Below, piece by piece: positions 42,481 through 49,684 of a stretch of DNA of 64,000 nt. Position numbers and translations under genes: made by a program. Location: positions 1 to 64,000 of the forward strand of contig CAYGQE010000028.1 of assembly GCA_964351995.1 (NCBI GenBank), in the 5' to 3' direction. Position 1 is the first letter of the stretch. Every line of letters starts with the position of its first letter. The stretch comes from SZUA-35 sp964351995. Its GTDB lineage: Bacteria; Actinomycetota; Acidimicrobiia; Acidimicrobiales; SZUA-35. Under the pieces are notes generated by a model, which saw only the letters and a list, made by a program, of their open reading frames with translations, was not told the DNA's origin and did not search any database.

Positions 42481-43439
42481 ATTCGCACGCTGACCCGACC
42501 GATCAATCTGCGTCGTCGGCTCAGGCCGAACTCCGGCGAAGTCTGGGCGCCCACCCTCGACGCGTTCCTCCCCGTTGGTTGTACGACGATCGGGGGAGTG
42601 AGCTCTTCGATCAGATCACGCGGTTGCCGGAGTACTACCAAACCGAGGCTGAGCGCCAGATTCTGTTGGACCATGCCGCGATCATCGCCAAACGAACGGC
42701 GGCCTCGACGGTGGTCGAGCTCGGCTCTGGCACCAGCGACAAGACTTGCACGTTGCTCGATGCGTTTGTCGCTCATGGCACCATCGAGCGGTTCGTCCCC
42801 CTCGATGTGAGCGCCGAGACACTTCACGCGGCGGGCGAGATGCTCCGTCGTCGATACCCGGGGTTGGTGGTCGAGCCGCTCGTGGGCGACTTCAACCTGG
42901 ACCTCCATCGGTTGCCCGCAGGCGGAACGCGGCTCGTTGCCTTGCTTGGCGGCACCATCGGCAACTTTTACGTCGAGGAGCGATTGGGGTTTCTCGGGGC
43001 ACTTAACAGTGTGTTGGAGCCGGGCGATTGGTTACTTCTCGGCTTCGATCTGATGAAGTCTGTCGATCGTCTGCTTGCTGCATACGACGACTCGGCGGGA
43101 GTGACAGCTGCGTTCATTCGCAACGCACTCGATGTCATCAACCGCGAGGTCGGCGGCGATTTCGATGCTGGAAACTTTTCCTATGTCCCGCTCTGGGACA
43201 GATGTGAGCAGCGAATCGACATGCGGCTTCGAGCCAACGAGCCCGAACAAGTTCGACTCGAGGGCCTGGACATCGATCTGGCGCTCGAGGCCGGTGAGGA
43301 ACTCCAGATCGAGATCTCAGCGAAGTTCGAACCGACCGACCTCATCTCAGAATTGACCGAGGCCGGGTTCGGCGGCGGCGAGGTCTTCATTGACGACGGA
43401 AACGACTTCGGCCTGGTGCTGGCACAACGTGCGTTTTGA
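42477..43439 (+). CDS. egtD: histidine N-alpha-methyltransferase (hercynine synthase)
   Basis: A 320-aa methyltransferase with the EgtD signature PPRWLYDDRGSELFDQITRL and then PEYYQTEAERQIL. It also has a SAM-binding VVELGSGTSDKT, GDFNLDLHRLP and LALLGGTIGNF-like segments. It trimethylates histidine with SAM to hercynine, the EgtB substrate. The 4-nt overlap with egtB implies coupling. It is the last gene of the cargo operon and converges with the anti-sigma gene 2 bp away. Confidence 0.93.
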   Translation: MNSHADPTDQSASSAQAELRRSLGAHPRRVPPRWLYDDRGSELFDQITRLPEYYQTEAERQILLDHAAIIAKRTAASTVVELGSGTSDKTCTLLDAFVAHGTIERFVPLDVSAETLHAAGEMLRRRYPGLVVEPLVGDFNLDLHRLPAGGTRLVALLGGTIGNFYVEERLGFLGALNSVLEPGDWLLLGFDLMKSVDRLLAAYDDSAGVTAAFIRNALDVINREVGGDFDAGNFSYVPLWDRCEQRIDMRLRANEPEQVRLEGLDIDLALEAGEELQIEISAKFEPTDLISELTEAGFGGGEVFIDDGNDFGLVLAQRAF

Positions 43440-43441
43440 GC

Positions 43442-43738
43442 TCAGGCCTGTCGCTCGGTGAACAGAGTGAGTAGCTCGTCGAAGTTGCCGGGAAGCTCGA
43501 TGCTGGGCCGGTCGGCGTCACTACCCCCACGCTCGGACTGCGTTGCGGAACGGTCGCCAACAAGTGTGACGGTCATCTTGATCTGATCGATGTAGACCGA
43601 ACAGGCTTCGCAGTCCTCGACGTGATGGTCGAATCGTTCGAGATCCTCCGGCGACAGGGCACCGTCGAGGTAGTCGGTGACGATTTCGACCAGATCAACG
43701 CAATGGATGTCGACGTAGAACGCCTCGAGATCACTCAC
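43442..43738 (-). CDS. zinc-finger anti-sigma factor
   Basis: About 98 aa from GTG 43738. The ZAS-type motif is visible: CVDLVEIVTDYLDGALSPED and HHVEDCEAC (H-x3-C-x2-C). The C-terminal tail is soluble with no transmembrane helix, so it is a cytosolic redox-type anti-sigma rather than a membrane one. GTG is preferred to the distant ATG at 43798 because it overlaps the sigma stop by 8 nt, a common coupled layout. It should hold the adjacent ECF sigma until oxidised or zinc-stripped. Confidence 0.82.
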   Translation of the reverse strand: MSDLEAFYVDIHCVDLVEIVTDYLDGALSPEDLERFDHHVEDCEACSVYIDQIKMTVTLVGDRSATQSERGGSDADRPSIELPGNFDELLTLFTERQA

Positions 43739-44381
43739 CGGTGAGATACCTTTCGATCTTCGCTCGGATCGCCGTGCGTCCACGATGCAGAAGCACACGT
43801 TGGTTGACGGCCGAAATGCTCAACGCGCTGCAAGTCTCCTCGGATGCCCAACCGTGAACATCACGCAGCGTCACGACCTCTCGTTGGGAGACGGGCAGGG
43901 CGGCGATTGCAGCATCAACGACCACCCGAAGTTCAGCCGCTTCCGCTTTCTCCGAAGGCAGCGTCCATGTCGGAGGTGGCTTGGACCAGTGTCCGGCATA
44001 TTCGCCAGTCGACTCGTAGTTCTCGTAACCGACGGCGGGCCTTGTGTTATCACGGTCGTAGCCCATCGACGTGAACGGAACGATCTTGGATTCACGCTTG
44101 GCGAGCGTGCGGGTCTTGTTCATCGCGATGCGGAAAATCCATGTTTTCAGCGATGACCGTTCTTCGAACGCATCGATCGAACGAACGACGGCGATCCACG
44201 TCTCCTGCACCACCTCTTCTGCGAGAGCGTCCGGCAAATACATCTTGGCCACGCGCAAGAGCAGTGGGTTGAGCTCCAAGACGAGACAACGGAACGCCGA
44301 GTGGTCGCCAGAGCGCAGGGCGTCAAGCGACCAGACTTCGGAAGTAGCCCTTCGTTCGATCGTTGGTTCTTGGCTGCGCAC
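43731..44381 (-). CDS. ECF sigma factor (SigE/SigH-like)
   Basis: A 216-aa protein. Region 2 includes LRVAKMYLPDALAEEVVQET and WIFRIAMNKTRTLAKRES. Region 4 includes LPVSQREVVTLRDVHGWASE and ISAVNQRVLLHRGR. The spacer between them is longer than usual (about 50 residues, Tyr/Pro-rich). It is coupled to the zinc anti-sigma gene. With convergent egtBD, it may drive a thiol or oxidative stress regulon; this is inference from context. Confidence 0.9.
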   Translation of the reverse strand: MRSQEPTIERRATSEVWSLDALRSGDHSAFRCLVLELNPLLLRVAKMYLPDALAEEVVQETWIAVVRSIDAFEERSSLKTWIFRIAMNKTRTLAKRESKIVPFTSMGYDRDNTRPAVGYENYESTGEYAGHWSKPPPTWTLPSEKAEAAELRVVVDAAIAALPVSQREVVTLRDVHGWASEETCSALSISAVNQRVLLHRGRTAIRAKIERYLTGE

Positions 44382-45157
44382 AGACCACAGTGTCTACCGG
44401 CTCTCAGCCGTTCGCCCCACCGAGCAAGGCCATCGATCCTTCCAGAATTACCACGCCCTGGCGACATCTGAGTCCGCAGCAGCAAGGATGTTTGCGGACA
44501 AAGCATCGATGACAGATCTGAAGCAGAACCTTCCCGCTGACCTTACGACTGTCCGGGCCTGTCAAGCTCGGCTCACGCTGGTTCAACGGTGGTCTGCCCG
44601 CGAGGTGCCTCACTCCGTCGGCTGGGAGGAGATCTGCTGTCGAATCGCGGAAGCCTCGATATCTCGGCTTGAGAGCAGCTTGCCTCAGGCGTCCTTCGAG
44701 TGGCTGGCTGGACAATCCGGCGCGAGTCGACGTCGACGTTGACATCGCTGAGAACGGCCACGAGAGAGCAATCCAAGGAGGGTCTAGCGCTCCCGCTCGG
44801 ACTCGAGCCAAGATCTGGCACTACAAGTCAGCTCCTTCGGCACCGCGATGACGGCCAAGGCTTTCAACCGGTCAGGCCTGCGAAGCACCTCGAAGCCGTT
44901 GGCGGACAGCGGATCGGAATCCGGCTGGCTTCGCGGTGACATCTGGCGAAGCGGCCAGCAATGTCGAGTAGCTGGTCCGTAGGCATAACAGTGGTGAAGT
45001 GAGTTCCCGAGCAACTGCCCGAGCGACTTCCCAAGGCGGATTTCTGGCCCGATCTTTCCCGGGATCCTTCCCGCCACACTTCCCAGGGGCGGTTCGAGGG
45101 GCCGGAGACGACCTCGGTAGCGACTTGGCCTCTGATGGTCTTTCGATCGCCCGGGTG
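44382..45157. other. gene-free stretch between the sigma gene and the relaxase, with repeats
   Basis: About 775 bp with no convincing coding frame; the longer frames are shadows without motifs. Two items stand out: a tRNA-3'-half-like fragment near 44783-44834, and at 45010-45090 a run of CTTCCC/TTTCCC hexamers (GGGAAG on the other strand) with irregular 15-25 bp spacing. This junction separates metabolic cargo from mobilisation genes. Confidence 0.55.
44783..44834 (-). other. degenerate tRNA 3'-half-like fragment
   Basis: On the minus strand the sequence reads as an anticodon-arm-like GCTGACTTGTAG, then a spacer, then a T-arm-like GGCTCGAGTCCGAG and GGGAGC. This resembles the 3' half of a tRNA-Thr(TGT). 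The stems are imperfect and no 5' half is present, so it is not a functional tRNA. It may be the footprint of another integrated element, but chance similarity is possible. Confidence 0.3.
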
Positions 45158-48100
45158 CTATAGCTCGATACCCAGATCGGGTCCGTCGATGCGATGGGTG
45201 TCGACCCGTTCGAGCGCGTCGATCAGGTCCTGATTGCTTGGGCGAGCGAGTCCGAGGTCGGTTTCGAGTGTGGTCCTCGCCCTTGATCGGGCTTGATCGT
45301 CGCCGCCCTGTTCGAGTTGGTTGGTGTTGTCGTTGCGTTCGTTGGTGAGGTCGGGGAGTTGGTCGACGGCGGCTTCGAGGTCGGTGATTCGTGCGGTCAG
45401 TTCCGGGATGCCTCGGTCGGTTGCGGCAAGGTCATCCTTGAAGCCGGTGATCTTGATGGGAAGTTCGGCGACGGACTTCTTCGCTTCGTTGATGGTGTTG
45501 CGGTGTTTGCGGCGCTGGAGTGGTCGGTCGTAGGCGCCGAGGATTGCTCGGGCGTCGCCAAGCTTGATCCGAGCGTTGTCGAGTTGTTTGGCGATGCCGG
45601 GTCGTTCGGTGGTGAGTTGTTTGAGTTGGCGCCGCGTTTGGGCGAGTTCTGGTCGGGCGTGGTTGATGATGTTGGCGAGTTCGTTCTGTCGTTGTTGGAG
45701 ACGATTGATCTCATCGGCCGGTAGCTGCCCTGGGAGGCGTGGTCCGGCGGCGAGTTCGCGTTGGCGGACTCGTGCTGGTTGGTCGATCCATTGGTTGGTG
45801 ACGGCTGTTTTGATGGTGTCGAGGGCGGTGGGGTGGTCGGGTGCGGTGACGTACGCGGTGTTGGTGTGTCGCCCGCGGGTGAGGGCGACGTAGATGCCGG
45901 GGCTGTTGGTGGGGGTGTCGAGGACGAGGAGGGCGTGGTCGACGGTTCGTCCTTGTGCGGCGTGGCTTGTTTGGGCGTAGCCGAGTTGGACGTGTTGTTG
46001 GACGTAGTTCGCTGGCAGCCGCACCGACTCAGCGGTGTCGCCGATGCGGCTGGCGTGGATGGAGCCGTCGGTGTCGATGTTGGTGATGGTCCAGCGATCA
46101 CGGTTCTTGACGGAGTGCTGTTGCGTGGTGGTGATGGTGCGTTGGTTGCGGCGGGTGACGATCTCGTCACCGACGTGGAGCCGGTCACCGGCGGGTGTGG
46201 TCAGCCGCACCCCCGAATCGTCGAGAAGGCCGGCCGTGATGAGTGTTTGTTGGGCGGTGTGGTTGAGTCGTTTGACGGTTTCGTTCGACGGTGCGAGCAG
46301 CATGACGTCGGCGCCGGCTCCACGATGTTGGTGCCAGTCGGTGATCGCTGTTTGGTCCATACGGGTGATGGTGCCGTGTTGGATCCGGCCGTGTGCGTCG
46401 TAGGTAGCGATGATGTTGGGTTTGCCTCGGCGGAGTTGGAGTGAGGCTTCTCGTTCCCATGGCTGGTGGAAGCGGCGGACGGTGTCGAGTTCGATAGGTC
46501 CGTGGGTGTCGATGAGGTGTTGGAACATGCCGCCCCGTCCGACGGCGGAGAACTGCATCGGGTCACCGACGAGGGCGACTCGCCAGTGTTTCTGGTCGGC
46601 GAGGATCGTGAGGTGTGCGAGGTGGCTGGTGGAGACCATCCCGGCCTCGTCGATGATGAGCGTTGATCCGGGCGGGAGGTTGAAGCGCCTCGACGGCCCG
46701 TCGGGGTGTCGGTGTTCGTAGAGCAGCTTGTCGATTGTGTCGGCTGCAACGCCGGTCTCTGAGGCGAGAACGTCGGCGGCTGCTGCGGACGGTGCGACAC
46801 CAAACACCACACGCCGATCGGCCTGGAGCTGAGCGACAGCAGGGGAGAGAGCGGTGGTCTTTCCGGTGCCGGCTGGGCCGACGATCATGACGAGGTCGGC
46901 GTCACCGGCAACAGCTGCCGCAGCTTGGGACTGCGGCCCAGACAGTTCCACGTCCGACCGCGAAGCCGCTCGGGTGTTGGGGGTGCCTGGGACGTGGGAG
47001 CGGCGGTCGGCCCAGGCGGCGAGGTCGTCTTCTTGTTCGAGCACGAACTCGGTGGTGAGGGCCCGGTCGGTCGCGGGTTCAGAGTACGGACGCCCATCAC
47101 GGCGGACCGTGTCGCCGTGAGGCACAGGTCGGGAGATGTCGACGCACTGCTCACCGATCGTGCGCTGGGTCCAGGTCTCGAGTTTGTCGACGAAGTCTGC
47201 GGTGTTCTGGATTGTGAAAGTGGGGAGCTGCCTGGCGATCTCGCGTGAGAGCTCGGCTGGCCGCCAAGACGACTGTGACTCCTCGAGCGCCTTCATCGCG
47301 CCGTTGCAGGCGATCTCCCAATTACGATCCGTCAACACCCGCCCGGCAATCCGGCCGATGACGAACCGCTCCAACTGCCCCGGCCCGATCCCCAGTTCGA
47401 CGAGTTGTTCGGTCCAGTGGGTGTGGAGCTCAGCGGCGTTGACGTCCTTGGCTTTCACCGGTCGGGAGTCGGTGACGGCTTCGCGTTCCAGTCTCCATCG
47501 TTCGCGTGGTGTGGGGTCTCGGTCGAAGGTGTCAACGAACCGATCGATCTTGGCATCCAGACGTTTGTCGATCGCTGCGGTCCTGGTCGAGAACTCGGCC
47601 AACACCTCTGATGGGAAGTGGGCGATCTCGGCGATGCCGTTCACGACGGGTTCGAATTCGACACCGAGCCGGCGAGTGAGTTCGGTGCGCATGGTGGCGT
47701 GGTAGATCGCCGACGCCGTTCGTTGGTCGAGTTTGAGTGTTCGGGCGTCGAGGGCGAGCCATCGGCCGTCGGGGGATAGGACGCGGTTGGGGACCACGAT
47801 GTGGGTGTGGAGTTGTGGGTCGAGGGCTCGGGAGGTGTGCTGCCGGAATGTGGCGGCCACGATCCCTTCGGCGTCGACGGTCGCTACCTCGCCTGCGATT
47901 CGGAATCGGGTGTGTGCGGTGCTCTGCACCCACTGGATGATCGCCGCCACGCCGGTGTCGTGCGATGCCAGAACGTCCGCACGCACCTGGTCGCTTCCGA
48001 CGGCGAATAGGACCGACATCGACTTCGGTGCTGAGGCGGTGATGTCGAACCCGCGAACAGAGTTCTCCCCATACGCACGCCCCAACCGCAACGTCTCGTC

Positions 48101-48292
48101 GTGGGGGTAGGCGCCGGCCATCAGGTTCAAGAACTCGTCGTCACCAACCTCACCGCTGAGACCGAGGGCAGCGGCAGCTTTGCCGTGCCAGCGGCCCCGG
48201 GGCTCATCCGCGTCGAGGTAGTAATTCGGCAACGCATCCACGTAGTAGGAACCGGTGTCGGTTCCTTTGAGGGTGGTGACCCGAACCGTCAT
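45158..48292 (-). CDS. MobF-type relaxase/helicase (TraA/TrwC-like)
   Basis: A 1044-aa protein from ATG 48292. The N-terminal TrwC relaxase domain has SYYVDALPNYYLDADEPRGRW (possible nicking Tyr) and the three-His metal motif QLHTHIVV. The helicase domain has Walker A VGPAGTGKTTAL, Walker B LIIDEAGMVS, ALVGDPMQFSAVGRGG and the late YAQTSHAAQGRTVDHALLVL and YVALTRGR motifs. The C-terminus is a long coiled coil. It nicks oriT and unwinds DNA for conjugative transfer. No type IV secretion genes are present, so the element should be mobilisable rather than self-transmissible. Confidence 0.92.
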   Translation of the reverse strand: MTVRVTTLKGTDTGSYYVDALPNYYLDADEPRGRWHGKAAAALGLSGEVGDDEFLNLMAGAYPHDETLRLGRAYGENSVRGFDITASAPKSMSVLFAVGSDQVRADVLASHDTGVAAIIQWVQSTAHTRFRIAGEVATVDAEGIVAATFRQHTSRALDPQLHTHIVVPNRVLSPDGRWLALDARTLKLDQRTASAIYHATMRTELTRRLGVEFEPVVNGIAEIAHFPSEVLAEFSTRTAAIDKRLDAKIDRFVDTFDRDPTPRERWRLEREAVTDSRPVKAKDVNAAELHTHWTEQLVELGIGPGQLERFVIGRIAGRVLTDRNWEIACNGAMKALEESQSSWRPAELSREIARQLPTFTIQNTADFVDKLETWTQRTIGEQCVDISRPVPHGDTVRRDGRPYSEPATDRALTTEFVLEQEDDLAAWADRRSHVPGTPNTRAASRSDVELSGPQSQAAAAVAGDADLVMIVGPAGTGKTTALSPAVAQLQADRRVVFGVAPSAAAADVLASETGVAADTIDKLLYEHRHPDGPSRRFNLPPGSTLIIDEAGMVSTSHLAHLTILADQKHWRVALVGDPMQFSAVGRGGMFQHLIDTHGPIELDTVRRFHQPWEREASLQLRRGKPNIIATYDAHGRIQHGTITRMDQTAITDWHQHRGAGADVMLLAPSNETVKRLNHTAQQTLITAGLLDDSGVRLTTPAGDRLHVGDEIVTRRNQRTITTTQQHSVKNRDRWTITNIDTDGSIHASRIGDTAESVRLPANYVQQHVQLGYAQTSHAAQGRTVDHALLVLDTPTNSPGIYVALTRGRHTNTAYVTAPDHPTALDTIKTAVTNQWIDQPARVRQRELAAGPRLPGQLPADEINRLQQRQNELANIINHARPELAQTRRQLKQLTTERPGIAKQLDNARIKLGDARAILGAYDRPLQRRKHRNTINEAKKSVAELPIKITGFKDDLAATDRGIPELTARITDLEAAVDQLPDLTNERNDNTNQLEQGGDDQARSRARTTLETDLGLARPSNQDLIDALERVDTHRIDGPDLGIEL

Positions 48293-48743
48293 CGCCAAGC
48301 CTCGGGAAGGGTGTGGGAAGTTGCCCGGGAGAGCACAAGCGCAGCTGTGCACTCGTCTGTTCTTTGGGTGTTGGATCTTTCCCGAGGCATGCGCCGAGGG
48401 TGCGGTCGCTTGTCGAGGACGTATGTGAAAACGAACTCCATGCCATAGCTACGTGCATGCGACGGCTCTGTTTGTGACAAGAAATCGCGAGAAGCCGTCC
48501 TCGTCGGGGCTCGTTGTGGGTGGAAGGTGATCTCGCCTGGCCCCGACGATCGGGGACTGCTGCGGATGACCCCGGCGACGAGCCGCATCCCTTGGGAAGT
48601 GAAGCCCCGTCGCTCCTGTCCGCGGCGTGTCACTTCATCTTGCGGGGCCTTGCGATGTCTTCGGTTGAGGTCAGCGCATCAAGGTCGCCGACCGGCGTGC
48701 CGACGTCCAACGCCCAACCCGTCTCGTCCTTTACGATCGGAGG
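48293..48743. other. structured non-coding region between the relaxase and TIR genes (oriT candidate)
   Basis: About 450 bp without a supported gene, between divergent traA and TIR genes. It contains GGGAAG repeats near 48300-48330 and a perfect hairpin CCCCGA-CGA-TCGGGG at 48541-48555. At 48596-48648 a pseudoknot-like arrangement interleaves GAAGTGA (48596-48602) with TCACTTC (48630-48636), and GCCCCG (48604-48609) with CGGGGC (48643-48648). oriT usually lies next to the relaxase gene, so this is the best candidate. A regulatory RNA is an alternative. Confidence 0.45.
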
Positions 48744-49649
48744 GTGCTGTACGACGTGTTTGTGTGTCATGCGAGTGAGGACAAGGACGATTTCGTTCGA
48801 CCGCTCGTCGAACGGCTCAGGGAGGAGCACGTCGAGGTCTGGTACGACGAGTTCAGCCTGAGGGTCGGCGACAGCCTGCGGAGATCGATAGACGTCGGGC
48901 TACGCCAATCCCTGTTCGGGATCGTCGTGCTCAGCCCGCACTTCTTTGAGAAGCAATGGTCACAGTGGGAACTTGACGGCCTGGTTGCCCGGCAGAACGA
49001 CGGTGCCAACGATGTGATCTTGCCGATCTGGCACGGAATTGACCGGAGCGACATCATGGCCTACGACATCCACGGTCAAATCGCTTCCCTTGAGGGTCTC
49101 GTCGGTCTCGTCGAGAGCCTTAGTGATGCTGACTTCGTGTTTTTGGGTGACTACATCAACAAGGGAAGGGCCTCTCGCGAGGTGCTCACGCTCCTTCTCG
49201 AACTCGAGACCGCAGGGCGAGCGACTGTCCTCGGCGGCAACCATGAGGCCGCCCTACTGGAGGCACTGGATACGGGGGAGGTGGCGAGCTTTCTCAGGAT
49301 GGGAGGGGCGGCCACAATCCGCTCGTTCGTGGGGCCAAGAGTTGGACCGAACGTGACCGAAGGGTTCCGCAATTCCTTCCCTGACAACCTCGTGCAATTC
49401 CTACGCCGGATGCCCGACGCGTACGAAGACGAAGAGGTCATCGCTACTCATGCTGGAACAAGGACCGGGAAATTCTCCGTTTCTGCACACTCGTACGTAG
49501 GCCCAGTGCCACGAGTCGGTCCGATGGCGGCCGAAGTCGACACCGGGTGTGGATCCAAAGGCGGAATCCTGACGGCCTTCTTCTGGCCAGCTCGGACCTG
49601 GGTGCAGGTCGATGAGAACGGGAATCGAGTTCGGTCCGAGATCCGGTAG
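48744..49649 (+). CDS. TIR domain - calcineurin-like (PPP-type) phosphoesterase fusion
   Basis: A 301-aa protein. Residues 1-107 are a TIR domain (YDVFVCHASEDKDDFVRPLV, YDEFSLRVGDSL, SQWELDGL with candidate NADase Glu76). It then changes, without a linker, into a PPP-family metallophosphatase. Motifs are D108-I-H110-G, G135-D136-YINKG, GG-N166-H167-E168, THAG with H236, and H249. Metal ligands are kept, but the DR of GDxxDRG is N139-K140. The phosphatase motif falls where TIR domains normally continue their last strand and helix. The start is GTG 48744, needed to keep the first beta strand; GGAGG directly abuts it, an unusual spacing. Anti-phage signalling is inferred. Confidence 0.8.
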   Translation: MLYDVFVCHASEDKDDFVRPLVERLREEHVEVWYDEFSLRVGDSLRRSIDVGLRQSLFGIVVLSPHFFEKQWSQWELDGLVARQNDGANDVILPIWHGIDRSDIMAYDIHGQIASLEGLVGLVESLSDADFVFLGDYINKGRASREVLTLLLELETAGRATVLGGNHEAALLEALDTGEVASFLRMGGAATIRSFVGPRVGPNVTEGFRNSFPDNLVQFLRRMPDAYEDEEVIATHAGTRTGKFSVSAHSYVGPVPRVGPMAAEVDTGCGSKGGILTAFFWPARTWVQVDENGNRVRSEIR

Positions 49650-49684
49650 AGGATGGCTGATTCAAGAGGCTTCGATCGGCGACG

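Noticed and set aside
44071..44742. A 223-codon plus frame over the sigma gene and the following gap
   Set aside because: Its first half is antisense to ECF sigma regions 2 and 4 and the rest has no coding character.
45293..46444. Two plus-strand frames (143 and 227 codons) opposite the relaxase
   Set aside because: Val/Gly/Asp-rich antisense composition; the minus frame carries continuous helicase motifs.
48630..48830. A 66-codon minus frame overlapping the TIR gene start
   Set aside because: The last part looks mildly protein-like, but it overlaps the conserved TIR N-terminus and has no start context or family match.
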